From positions 1 through 64,000 of the forward strand of contig NZ_JAHHQJ010000004.1 of NCBI RefSeq assembly GCF_020026455.1: a stretch of 64,000 bases of DNA, written 5' to 3'. The notes under the pieces are model-generated. The model made no database searches. It was not told the DNA's origin and saw only the letters and a list, made by a program, of their open reading frames with translations. This document shows, in pieces, positions 1 through 7,766 of this stretch. The stretch's first letter is position 1; each line of letters starts with the position of its first letter. The position numbers were made by a program, and so were the translations under genes. This DNA comes from Alistipes sp. GTDB taxonomy: Bacteria; Bacteroidota; Bacteroidia; Bacteroidales; Rikenellaceae.

Positions 1-54
1 GTACAGGTACAGGTACAGGTACAGGTACAGGTACAGGTACAGGTACAGGTACAG
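1..54. repeat. GTACAG hexanucleotide tandem repeat, cut by window edge
   Basis: Nine perfect copies of GTACAG start at the first base, so the array continues to the left. One plus frame stays open through it (Val-Gln repeats) to a TGA at 139-141, but nothing downstream looks like a protein domain. Coding status cannot be decided from this window. Confidence 0.9.
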
Positions 55-170
55 GCGCACCCGCTTCCGGGAGGGGCGTGCCGGGGCGGGGGTCCTGAAC
101 CATCCCCGGAAATATCCCCGGCAACGCAACCGGACGACGGGTGACGGTGGTTGAACAACAGCCAGCCAAC

Positions 171-293
171 AACCGGGCGGAGGATAAACAGCTACAGGCA
201 CACCCGGACAACAACAAGACGGGCAAACAAAAACAGGGCGGCCGAGCAACAACAGGGCGGAGGAAAAACAGCGACAGGGCGCACCCGGACAAC
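171..293. repeat. Imperfect direct repeat of about 42 bp, 80-bp period
   Basis: Positions 171-212 and 251-293 align with about five or six differences. Both run from AACMGGGCGGAGG to CACCCGGACAAC. The intervening DNA contains further partial copies. Confidence 0.7.
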
Positions 294-379
294 TTCCGAA
301 AGACAGCCGGACGGCGGACGATGTCGGGCAACCTTTAAAATAATTGAACCGGAAACGATGCGGGTTCGAATAATTTTTC

Positions 380-387
380 TATTTTTG
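380..387 (+). promoter_or_regulatory. Putative -7 box of deoC
   Basis: TATTTTTG matches the Bacteroidota -7 consensus TAnnTTTG and lies 16 bp before the deoC ATG. No TTTG sits at the expected -33 position, so this is a half-match. Confidence 0.5.
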
Positions 388-403
388 TAAAAAACACGAT
401 CGT

Positions 404-1285
404 ATGGAATACGCCAACCATCTGAAAGAATACGCCCCGGCGTGGAGCGCATCGCAAGTCGACGAAGAGGTCGCACGCATCCGCAAGGCCGCAGAGGCAC
501 GCAACCACAACACCGAGGTCTACAAATCCTGCTATTCGGCCATCGACCTCACGACACTGTCGTGCAACGATTCGGTCAAATCCGTCACGGAATTCGCCCG
601 CAAGGCCGCGGAATTCTACCAAAAATACCCCCACATTCCCAACGTGGCTTCGATTTGCGTCTATCCCTCGTTCGTCGAGACCGTGGGTCTGGCCGTGGAC
701 GGCACGCCGATGAAGATCACTAGCGTCGGCGGCGGATTCCCCGCAGCGCAGACCTTTCTCGAAGTGAAGGCCCTCGAAGTGGCAATGGCCGTGGAGAACG
801 GCGCCGACGAGGTGGACATTGTCCTCAACGTGGGGCGCATGCTCACGGGCGAATACGACGAAGCGGCCAACGAAGTGGAAGTGATCCGCACGGAGATGGA
901 CAACGATGTGGTGCTGAAGGTGATCATCGAGTCGGGAGCATTGAAAACCCCCGAACTGATCCGCAAGGCATCGTTGCTGTCGATGCTGGCAGGGGCCGAT
1001 TTCGTGAAGACCTCAACGGGTAAGATCGATGTGGCCGCAACGCCCGAGGCTGCCGTGGTGATGTGCCAGGCAATCCGGGACTACCACGACAAAACGGGCC
1101 GCAAGGTCGGCTTCAAGGCCGCAGGCGGTGTCCGCACGGCCGAAGACGCCGCGCTCTACTACACGATCGTCGAGGAGATACTCGGCAAAGAGTGGCTCAC
1201 GACGGATTTGTTCCGCATCGGAGCCTCTTCGGCCGCAAACAACATTCTCTCGGCCATCGAAGGTTCGAAAGTCGCCTACTTCTAA
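404..1285 (+). CDS. deoC: Deoxyribose-phosphate aldolase
   Basis: This cytosolic enzyme cleaves 2-deoxyribose 5-phosphate to glyceraldehyde 3-phosphate and acetaldehyde in deoxynucleoside salvage. The 293-residue protein is a class I aldolase TIM barrel. The Schiff-base lysine lies in DFVKTSTGK, and the later VGFKAAGGVRT strand carries the second active-site lysine; DEVDIVLNVG is also typical. It has about 40 residues more at the N terminus than the compact bacterial enzymes, as in the longer DeoC subgroup. The ATG is placed just after a -7-like box. It is a single-gene unit; the next gene is on the other strand. Family assignment is secure. Confidence 0.95.
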   Translation: MEYANHLKEYAPAWSASQVDEEVARIRKAAEARNHNTEVYKSCYSAIDLTTLSCNDSVKSVTEFARKAAEFYQKYPHIPNVASICVYPSFVETVGLAVDGTPMKITSVGGGFPAAQTFLEVKALEVAMAVENGADEVDIVLNVGRMLTGEYDEAANEVEVIRTEMDNDVVLKVIIESGALKTPELIRKASLLSMLAGADFVKTSTGKIDVAATPEAAVVMCQAIRDYHDKTGRKVGFKAAGGVRTAEDAALYYTIVEEILGKEWLTTDLFRIGASSAANNILSAIEGSKVAYF

Positions 1286-1380
1286 CCGGCACGGAAAGGG
1301 GCGACAGGCAGAAGTTCTGCGAAACCAGCAGGAGAACTTATACGGGTCAGCAGGGTCTTAGGGGCTCTAATGGCACGATC

Positions 1381-1534
1381 TTCTGCGAGGCAGGCTGATG
1401 GAGTTCGGCGGGACCGGACGACGGAGTTCTGCAGGCTCGGACGGCGAGACCGTTTGGCGGACTTGGCTGGCTGGGCTTCTGCGAGGCTGGCTGACGGAGT
1501 TTGGCCGGACCGAACGACGGGTTTCTGCCAGGTC
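1381..1534. repeat. Imperfect direct repeat of about 58 bp, 96-bp period
   Basis: Positions 1381-1438 and 1477-1534 both begin TTCTGCGAGG and continue through GGACCG-ACGACGG. About 50 of 58 bases agree. The spacer is also made of TTGGCGGACTTGGCTGG-like blocks. Confidence 0.75.
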
Positions 1535-1605
1535 ACAGATTTTTACAAGGCCGGGCAACAGAAATCTACGGGATCGATTTACGGTCCGTTCCACCCCGAT
1601 GCATG

Positions 1606-1637
1606 AAAAACGGCGGTCCCTTGCGGGGCCGCCGTTT
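1606..1637 (-). terminator. Terminator of the S41 protease operon
   Basis: An inverted repeat (AAACGGCGG...CCGCCGTTT) with a TTGC loop ends in five A on the plus strand, that is a U-run for minus-strand transcripts. It lies about 20 bp past the stop of the small membrane protein gene. Confidence 0.8.
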
Positions 1638-1655
1638 CTACATACCGATCCCGGC

Positions 1656-1922
1656 TTACGGAAGCGAATCCGTAATCGAGACACTCAGCGAATCGACCGT
1701 CTCTACGGCCGGAGCATCTCCCGCAGCCGGAACGTCACCTTCGGCCGGGACGTCGAGTTCGGCCGGCGAGATCAGGTGCGGAGGTTCCGCGGCCGGCTCG
1801 ACACCATTCAACAGTTCATCGCGCCGCACCATCGACTGGAAATTGTCGCGCCGGATGGCCGCAACGACGATAATGACGACTACCGCCACGGCCACGATAA
1901 TACCGATCAGTTTTTTAATCAT
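1656..1922 (-). CDS. Small single-pass membrane protein, hypothetical
   Basis: The 88-residue protein has one hydrophobic segment (about residues 3-23, rich in Ile, Val and Ala). A polar tail follows, with an Ala/Pro/Glu/Asp-rich stretch of near repeats of PAEGDVPA type at residues 53-74. The start overlaps the end of the S41 protease gene by 8 bp, which suggests translational coupling. The terminator just downstream closes the unit. I do not recognise a family. A role with the protease is only an inference from the overlap. Confidence 0.7.
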   Translation of the reverse strand: MIKKLIGIIVAVAVVVIIVVAAIRRDNFQSMVRRDELLNGVEPAAEPPHLISPAELDVPAEGDVPAAGDAPAVETVDSLSVSITDSLP

Positions 1923-3552
1923 TTCTATCCTCCTCCTTTAAGATTCCGATGGCGCGAACGACGACGTTGTCCACCGGATAGATGTTCGCGTAAAAACCAT
2001 TGTCCTCCAACGCCGTATTGCGGCCGATGTAAGCCCGGAGCTGGGCCTCGATCAGCCTCCGCGAACGGGCGATGTCGCCATAGCGCGGCGCAACGCCCTT
2101 CCGGGCGGCATAGCGGACGAAATCATCCACAAGGGTCGTATCGCTGTCGAGCAGCGCCTGCAGCTCTTCGATGGTCTTCACCGCATTGAGAGCCTCGCGG
2201 TGACGGTCGGCATACTCGATCGTATAGCGGTAGAGAATGTTGCGGCCCGCCACCTCGACGAAATACTTCGTCACGTCGGTCGTATCGGCCGGAATGAACA
2301 CATCCGGCATGATGCCTCCGCCGCCGTAGACCACCTTTCCGCCCGGCGTCACCCGCTTGAGCGAGTCGGCGAAATGGATGCTGTCGGCCGAGAAAAATTC
2401 GTTGTTCCGGTAACGGTTCCAAAGATCCTCCTCATAGTCCGTGTCGTCCCCGATCGTGTAGGGTTTCTGGATCGAGCGGCCTGTCGGCGTATAGTAGCGC
2501 GCCGTAGTCAGCCGCAGGGCCGATCCGTCGCTGTAGGGGATCTGACGCTGCACGAGACCCTTACCGAACGAACGACGACCAATAATCGTACCACGGTCAT
2601 TGTCCTGCAGCGCTCCCGCAAGAATTTCGCTCGACGAGGCGCTTCCCTCGTCGATCAGCACCACGACCTCCATATCCTGGGCCGAACCTTTGCCGTCGGC
2701 ATATTCGCGCAGCTGCTCGTGACGCCGATCCTCGGTGTAGACGATCAGCTGGCCCTCGTGCAGGAATTCGTTGGCCACGGCGATCGCCTGGTCGAGGAAT
2801 CCGCCGGAGTTGCCCCGCAGATCGAAAATCAGGCTTGTGACCCCTTCGGCGCGCAGCGAGGCCAGGGCCTTGCGGAATTCGTCGAACGTGGTCCGCGCAA
2901 ACTGCCCCAGCTTGATGTACCCCACACCGTCGGCGATGCGGAAGGCCGATTCGATGCTCCGGATGGGGATGACGCCGCGCACGACCTCGACCTCGACCAG
3001 ATCGGAGATGCCTTGCCGTTCGAGGCCGAGACGGACCGTCGAGCCGCGCGGTCCGCGCAGCATTTTGACGATGTTGTTCTGGGGGATCTTGCGCCCCGCG
3101 ACCAGCGAATCGCCAATCTCGACGATGCGGTCCCCGGCCTTGATGCCGGCCTTGTCGCTCGGGCCCTGCGGGATGACGTTCAGCACGATCACCGTGTCGG
3201 TGGCCATGTTGAAGACCACGCCGATGCCGTCGAACTCGCCTTCGAGCGGTTCGTTCAGGGCCTGCATCTCCGCGGCGGGGATGTAAACCGAATGGGGGTC
3301 CAGCTCCTTGACCAGCATCGGAATGAGATGCTCGGCGAGCGAATCCATCGACACCGAGTCGACATACTGATTCTCGATCAGCGAGAGCGTATAGGTTAGT
3401 TTGTTGTTGGGCAGCGCCATGCGGCTGAGCATGCCCTTGAGCTGCGACGTGGTGGTGTTGCGCCCCAGATACTGGCCCAGAACGAGGCCCAGGACGACAC
3501 CCGCGGACAGCAGCAGCGGAAAAAGAATGGTGTGTTTCGAGTTTCTATACAT
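1915..3552 (-). CDS. S41 family C-terminal processing protease
   Basis: This is a tail-specific periplasmic serine protease anchored by an N-terminal helix (residues 8-26). A PDZ domain follows at about 105-185, then the S41 catalytic domain. The Ser-Lys dyad is visible: Ser306 in GSASSSE and Lys331 in SFGKG, 25 residues apart as in Prc/CtpA. DLRGNSGG at about 244-251 is also characteristic. The 545 residues include a C-terminal extension of about 150 residues. It sits between a DUF3078 gene (43 bp upstream) and a small membrane protein gene (8-bp overlap), probably as one operon. Confidence 0.93.
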   Translation of the reverse strand: MYRNSKHTILFPLLLSAGVVLGLVLGQYLGRNTTTSQLKGMLSRMALPNNKLTYTLSLIENQYVDSVSMDSLAEHLIPMLVKELDPHSVYIPAAEMQALNEPLEGEFDGIGVVFNMATDTVIVLNVIPQGPSDKAGIKAGDRIVEIGDSLVAGRKIPQNNIVKMLRGPRGSTVRLGLERQGISDLVEVEVVRGVIPIRSIESAFRIADGVGYIKLGQFARTTFDEFRKALASLRAEGVTSLIFDLRGNSGGFLDQAIAVANEFLHEGQLIVYTEDRRHEQLREYADGKGSAQDMEVVVLIDEGSASSSEILAGALQDNDRGTIIGRRSFGKGLVQRQIPYSDGSALRLTTARYYTPTGRSIQKPYTIGDDTDYEEDLWNRYRNNEFFSADSIHFADSLKRVTPGGKVVYGGGGIMPDVFIPADTTDVTKYFVEVAGRNILYRYTIEYADRHREALNAVKTIEELQALLDSDTTLVDDFVRYAARKGVAPRYGDIARSRRLIEAQLRAYIGRNTALEDNGFYANIYPVDNVVVRAIGILKEEDRND

Positions 3553-3595
3553 CGCATGATGGCACCGGAGGCGCCGGTTCGGAAGTTGATACGGA

Positions 3596-4792
3596 TCAGG
3601 GTTTAGGTTTGTTCTTGAAGGTGTACAGGAGGCCCACGCTCAACAGCGTGCGGGTCTGTACGTCGACGTTCTGCGAACGGTTGTAGTAGAGCTGGAAGCT
3701 CACCGTCGTGGAGAGGTATTTCGTCGCCTTGATGTCGAGCGTATTTTCCCAACGCACCGTGGGATGGATCGGCAAGCGGGGTTTGTTCTTGATATCCTTG
3801 TCGCCCGCATTCCACACCTCGTAGGCCTCCCGGTATTTGGAGTAGTCGTGGATCTTGTTCTTCTGGCCGATATCGGTAATCCAACCGTAAAAAGAGAAGA
3901 TCGTGGTGCGGTAGCGCAGGTAGCCCGTCTTGCCGAACGTGCGGTCGAAACCGATCTCGACCGACGAACCTCCCTCGTATTTCGAGGTCTTGTCGGGATC
4001 CTCGATACCGTAGGTAAACCCGTTGTCCCTGCGGATCAGGTCACTCTCGGCAAACGTTCCGCTCAGGGCGAGCGGAGACATGTTGATCGTGATGGGGAAT
4101 TTGCTCTGGGGGCTTTTGTAGGTGACACCCAGTGAAATGTCGAGGTAACCCGGGGTCATGAACTTGCTCTTGAGGTCCTTCTCCTCCTGCTCGGAGCGCG
4201 ATTTGTAACCGTTGACAAACTGGCTGCGGAACTGGAACGTGGAGCCGTAGGACCAGTTCTTCGCCATCTCGAAGGACGGATTGATCCAGATGACGAATTC
4301 GTCCTGGTTCTTGAACCAGATGCCTTCGCTGTCCATGATCTTGTTGCCGTCCTCGTCGACCATCGGGTTGCCGTCCGGCCCCACGCGCTGCCGCTCAACC
4401 TTCATGCGGTTGTAGCCCAGCTTGGCACTGAACTTGGTTTCGATGGAAAAGAGGTTTTTCTTGAAGATATGCCGCAGGTTGAAGGACGCCTCCAGCGCAA
4501 TGGAGTTGTCACCGCCCGAGACCGAGATCCAGGGGTCGTTGTACGATGTCAGCGTTCCCTGCAGGCCGCCGCCGAATTCGAGGTAGTTGCGCTCGCGGCG
4601 GATTGCGGCGCGCTCGGCCTTGTAGCGGGCGAGGCTGAAATAGTCGGCATCGACCGACGTGGACTTCAGCCGGTCGTGGAACGTAACGTTGCCCCGCCCG
4701 GCATTGACTTCGTCGATTGAAATCTGGGCCGAGACCGGGACGGAGGTCCCCACGAGGGCGACCAGCATGAGAATCAGGTAAAAATGTTTCAT
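3596..4792 (-). CDS. DUF3078-type outer-membrane protein
   Basis: The 398-residue protein has a clear signal peptide (MKHFYLILMLVALVGTS, cleavage near VSAQ). Its body has alternating polar and aromatic strands typical of an outer-membrane beta-barrel. The C terminus ends in strand-like LLYTFKNKPKP. The pattern resembles DUF3078 proteins of Bacteroidota, whose function is unknown. I use the ATG at 4792 because the nine residues before it would spoil the signal peptide. It appears to be the first gene of the unit with the S41 protease. The family call rests on general resemblance. Confidence 0.75.
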   Translation of the reverse strand: MKHFYLILMLVALVGTSVPVSAQISIDEVNAGRGNVTFHDRLKSTSVDADYFSLARYKAERAAIRRERNYLEFGGGLQGTLTSYNDPWISVSGGDNSIALEASFNLRHIFKKNLFSIETKFSAKLGYNRMKVERQRVGPDGNPMVDEDGNKIMDSEGIWFKNQDEFVIWINPSFEMAKNWSYGSTFQFRSQFVNGYKSRSEQEEKDLKSKFMTPGYLDISLGVTYKSPQSKFPITINMSPLALSGTFAESDLIRRDNGFTYGIEDPDKTSKYEGGSSVEIGFDRTFGKTGYLRYRTTIFSFYGWITDIGQKNKIHDYSKYREAYEVWNAGDKDIKNKPRLPIHPTVRWENTLDIKATKYLSTTVSFQLYYNRSQNVDVQTRTLLSVGLLYTFKNKPKP

Positions 4793-4823
4793 AACGAAGC
4801 GTTTGTATTCGATTTTCAAACTA

Positions 4824-4831
4824 CAAATTTA
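4824..4831 (-). promoter_or_regulatory. Putative -7 box of the DUF3078 gene
   Basis: On the minus strand TAAATTTG fits TAnnTTTG, about 32 bp before the chosen ATG. No TTTG lies at the normal spacing. It sits between the divergent DUF3078 and nfo starts. Confidence 0.5.
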
Positions 4832-4852
4832 TGAATTTATTTACAAAAACTT

Positions 4853-4860
4853 TAACTTTG
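4853..4860 (+). promoter_or_regulatory. Promoter -7 box of nfo
   Basis: TAACTTTG is a perfect TAnnTTTG match 28 bp before the nfo ATG. A TTTA lies about 21 bp upstream as a weak -33 element. Confidence 0.65.
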
Positions 4861-4888
4861 TCCGAAAGTTAAACGGAAAGGATCAACG

Positions 4889-5737
4889 ATGAAATATTTC
4901 GGAGCGCACGTAAGCGCCGCCGGCGGTGTGGAGAACGCCCCTGCCAACGCACACGCCATCGGGGCCACGGGCTTCGCCCTTTTCACCAAAAACCAGCGCC
5001 AGTGGGCCGCCAGGCCGCTCGCCGCGGGCGAGATCGACGCCTTCCGCAAGGCGTGCGACCGCTACGGCTACACCCCGGCCCAAATTCTGCCCCACGACTC
5101 CTACCTGATCAACCTCGGACATCCCGAGAAGGAGGCGCTCGAAAAATCCCGCGCGGCGTTCCTCGACGAGATGCAGCGGTGCGAACTGCTGGGCCTCGAC
5201 CGGCTGAACTTCCATCCCGGAAGCCACCTGCAGAAGATCTCCGAGGAGGAGAGCCTCGACCGGATCGCCGCGTCGATCAACCTGGTGCTCGACCGCACCC
5301 ACGGCGTGACGGCCGTGATCGAGAACACTGCAGGGCAGGGTTCGAACCTCGGATTCCGCTTCGAGCACCTCGCCTACCTGATCGAGCGCGTGGAGGACAA
5401 ATCGAGGGTGGGCGTCTGCATCGACACCTGCCACGCCTTCGCGGCGGGGTACGACCTCCGGACACGCGAGGCGTGCGACGCCACGTTCGCCGAACTGGAA
5501 CGCATCATCGGATTCAGCTACCTGAAAGGCATGCACCTGAACGATGCGCTGAAGATGCCGGGCAGCCGCGTCGACCGCCACGCGCCGCTGGGCGAGGGTA
5601 TGATCGGCATGGAATGCTTCCGCTACATCGCTTCCGACAAGCGTTTCGACGGCATTCCGCTGATTCTCGAAACCCCCGACGAGGCGCGCTGGAGCGAGGA
5701 GATAGCCCTGTTGAGGGCCTTTGCCGACGAGGCATAG
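4889..5737 (+). CDS. nfo: Endonuclease IV (AP endonuclease)
   Basis: This DNA-repair enzyme cuts 5' to abasic sites and removes 3' blocking groups, using zinc ions in a TIM barrel. The 282-residue length is normal. Typical segments are present: the start MKYFGAHVSAAGG, the FHPGSH strand, VIENTAGQG, GVCIDTCHAFAAGYDL, HLNDALKMPGSRVDRHAPLGEG and LILETP. Together these carry the His, Glu and Asp metal ligands. It is a single gene with its own promoter and a bidirectional terminator 2 bp after the stop. Confidence 0.97.
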   Translation: MKYFGAHVSAAGGVENAPANAHAIGATGFALFTKNQRQWAARPLAAGEIDAFRKACDRYGYTPAQILPHDSYLINLGHPEKEALEKSRAAFLDEMQRCELLGLDRLNFHPGSHLQKISEEESLDRIAASINLVLDRTHGVTAVIENTAGQGSNLGFRFEHLAYLIERVEDKSRVGVCIDTCHAFAAGYDLRTREACDATFAELERIIGFSYLKGMHLNDALKMPGSRVDRHAPLGEGMIGMECFRYIASDKRFDGIPLILETPDEARWSEEIALLRAFADEA

Positions 5738-5739
5738 AA

Positions 5740-5764
5740 AAAGGGAGGCTCCGGGCCTCCCTTT
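5740..5764. terminator. Bidirectional terminator between nfo and the aminotransferase
   Basis: The stem AAAGGGAGGC/GCCTCCCTTT has a 5-base loop. It is flanked by A-rich DNA on the nfo side and CTTTCTTTG on the other, so it could serve both convergent genes. Confidence 0.8.
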
Positions 5765-5806
5765 CTTTGTCACAACCGGTCCAGGCTTTGTCACACCCGG
5801 TCCAGG
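5765..5806. repeat. 21-bp tandem duplication across the aminotransferase stop codon
   Basis: Positions 5765-5785 and 5786-5806 are the same 21 bp with one difference (CACAAC against CACACC). The second copy encodes the last codons and stop of the aminotransferase (LDRV-stop, minus strand). The first copy lies just beyond the stop. Confidence 0.85.
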
Positions 5807-6984
5807 CAACTGCGGATGATTGCGGCGCTTTGGCGCACTTCGTCCTCCGAGATCGTGAGGGGCGGCGAAATGCGGAACGCCGTATCGCAGAATAGGAACC
5901 AGTCGCTCATGATGCCCTCCTCGCGGAACAGTTCCATCATGCGGTAGAGTTTCGCCGATTCGCCCAGTTCGACGGCCAGCAGCAGGCCGCTGCGGCGGAT
6001 TTCCCGCACGGCGGGATGATCCCGCAGCAGCATTTCATACAACGCACCCTTCGGTTCGACCGCCTCGACCACCTTGTTGTCCAGCAGGTAATTCAGCGCC
6101 GCGAGTCCCGCCGCACAGCAAACCGGATGGCCACCGAAAGTGGTGATATGCCCCAGCACGGGGTTTTCCTGCAGGGTGTCCATCACCTCGTGCCGCGCGA
6201 CGAAGGCCCCGAGGGGCATACCTCCGCCGAAGGCCTTGGCCAGGCAGACGATGTCGGGCGTGACGCCGTATTTCTGCATGGCGAACAAGCTTCCCGTACG
6301 CCCCATGCCGGTCTGTATTTCGTCGAAGATCAGCAGCGCACCGACTTCGTCACAACGTCTGCGCAGCGCTTCCAGATAACCCGGGCAAGGCGGACGAACC
6401 CCGGCCTCGCCCTGCACCGGCTCGACCAGCACACAGGCCGTGCGGCGGGTGATACGCTCCAGAGCCGGGAAATCGTTGAACTCCACGGCCTGCACGTCGG
6501 GCAGCAGAGGCCGGAAGGCCCGCTTCCACTCCTCACCCTCGGGTGCCCCCATCATGCTCATCGCGCCGTGTGTCGAACCGTGGTAGGCGCGGCGCATGGA
6601 GACGATCTCCGTGCGCCGGGTAAAACGTTTCGCCAGTTTCAAAGCTCCCTCGACCGCCTCGGCTCCCGAGTTGACGAAATAGACACTTTCGAGCGGCGCA
6701 GGCAGCAGCGACGCGATTTTCGCGGCATACTCCACCTGCGGCGTCTCGACCAACTCGCCGTAGACCATCACATGCATATAGCGCGCGGCCTGCTCCTGCA
6801 CGGCACGCACCACGGCCGGATTGCAATGGCCCACATTGCTGACCGAAACCCCGGCCACGAGGTCGAAATAACGCTTGCCTTCGGGCGTATAGAAAAACGA
6901 GCCTTCGGCACGCGCAACCTCCACGAGCATCGGCGACGGGGAGGTCTGGGCGACATGCGCCAGAAATTGTTTGCGGAGAATCAT
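5791..6984 (-). CDS. Class III PLP aminotransferase (acetylornithine/4-aminobutyrate type)
   Basis: This fold-type I PLP enzyme moves an amino group from an omega-amino compound to 2-oxoglutarate. The 397-residue sequence shows VNSGAEAVEGALKLAKR, the AYHGSTHGAMS cofactor loop, DEIQTGMGRTG and the PLP-lysine segment CLAKAFGGGMPLGAF. These are all class III hallmarks. No arginine, lysine or GABA genes lie nearby, so the substrate cannot be assigned. It is the last gene of the minus-strand run cvpA-like, rsgA, methyltransferase, aminotransferase (47-bp gap). Its 3' end carries a 21-bp tandem duplication. Confidence 0.9.
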   Translation of the reverse strand: MILRKQFLAHVAQTSPSPMLVEVARAEGSFFYTPEGKRYFDLVAGVSVSNVGHCNPAVVRAVQEQAARYMHVMVYGELVETPQVEYAAKIASLLPAPLESVYFVNSGAEAVEGALKLAKRFTRRTEIVSMRRAYHGSTHGAMSMMGAPEGEEWKRAFRPLLPDVQAVEFNDFPALERITRRTACVLVEPVQGEAGVRPPCPGYLEALRRRCDEVGALLIFDEIQTGMGRTGSLFAMQKYGVTPDIVCLAKAFGGGMPLGAFVARHEVMDTLQENPVLGHITTFGGHPVCCAAGLAALNYLLDNKVVEAVEPKGALYEMLLRDHPAVREIRRSGLLLAVELGESAKLYRMMELFREEGIMSDWFLFCDTAFRISPPLTISEDEVRQSAAIIRSCLDRV

Positions 6985-7031
6985 CGTATTTTATCCATTT
7001 ATGCGGATTCGGCCCCAGGAGCCGCGCCCGC

Positions 7032-7766
7032 CTATAAATCCGGGGTCATGCCCCGGCGTTGCAAAATCGCTTCGGAGTCCTTCACGCTGCGCTGCATCCA
7101 GCGGCAGAGCGTTTCGGCCTGCTCGGCATCGGACATCCGCCAGTTGCCGACCGTAAGGCGCATGTGCTCCGCAAGCGTGTAGATCAGAATCGCCGCCGAG
7201 GCCGAGACGTTCAGGCTCTCGACCATGCCGCACATCGGGATGCGCAGGAATTCGTCGGCCGAAGCGATCACCTCGTCGGAAATCCCGGCGTGCTCCGTCC
7301 CGAAGACCAGCGCAAAAGGCCCCCGTCCGACATCGAACGTCTCGGGCGTCGTATCCTCGCGGTGCGGCGTGGTGGCCACGATCCGGTAGCCCGCGCCCTT
7401 GAGAGCGGCAACGGCCTCAGCCGTCGAGGCGTGGCGGCGCACGTCGACCCATTGGTGTGTGCCGCGCGCAATATCCGGATTGGGCTCGAACGGGCAGAGC
7501 GTCTCCACGGTGTGCATCTCCTGCACGCCGAACGCCTCGCAATGGCGGATCAGCGCCGCGGCATTCTGCCCGTGGTACATGTTCTCGGCCAGCACCGTCA
7601 TATAGCGCGTGCGCATGGAGACTGTCTTCCGCAAAACGGCATACCGTTCCGCCGTCATGAATCCGGCGAGGCAGGCGATGCGTTCAGCGGCGCGTGCGGC
7701 ATCGGAGCCGAAATCGAAGCCGGCTTCCGGGGAGTCGTTATTTGCGGTATTTTTCATCTTCGTCAC
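7032..7766 (-). CDS. SpoU/TrmH family RNA 2'-O-methyltransferase
   Basis: The 244-residue protein has the three SPOUT trefoil-knot motifs: NAAALIRHCEAFGV, LVFGTEHAGIS and IPMCGMVESLNVSASAAI. It would methylate a ribose 2'-OH in RNA using SAM. The architecture is closest to TrmH (tRNA Gm18), but an rRNA target is possible. The start at 7766 overlaps the rsgA end by 29 bp; a second ATG three codons on (7757) is an alternative. The pairing with the ribosome assembly GTPase RsgA suits an RNA-maturation role. Confidence 0.88.
   Translation of the reverse strand: MTKMKNTANNDSPEAGFDFGSDAARAAERIACLAGFMTAERYAVLRKTVSMRTRYMTVLAENMYHGQNAAALIRHCEAFGVQEMHTVETLCPFEPNPDIARGTHQWVDVRRHASTAEAVAALKGAGYRIVATTPHREDTTPETFDVGRGPFALVFGTEHAGISDEVIASADEFLRIPMCGMVESLNVSASAAILIYTLAEHMRLTVGNWRMSDAEQAETLCRWMQRSVKDSEAILQRRGMTPDL

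Larger units (their letters stand above)
1..403. other. Low-complexity intergenic region upstream of deoC
   Basis: No convincing gene. The stretch holds the GTACAG array, then GC-rich DNA built from repeated ACAACA, GGGCGGAGG and ACCCGGACAAC blocks. Open frames of 65 to 100 codons exist on both strands, but they are low-complexity and have no recognisable domain. The last 40 bp become AT-rich and carry the deoC promoter. Confidence 0.6.
1286..1655. other. Intergenic region with repeats and a terminator
   Basis: No supported gene lies between deoC and the convergent small membrane protein gene. The stretch holds a degenerate repeat of about 58 bp and a strong hairpin. Open frames over it are low-complexity (Arg, Gly, Leu-rich) and extend into the terminator or the neighbouring gene. 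Confidence 0.6.
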
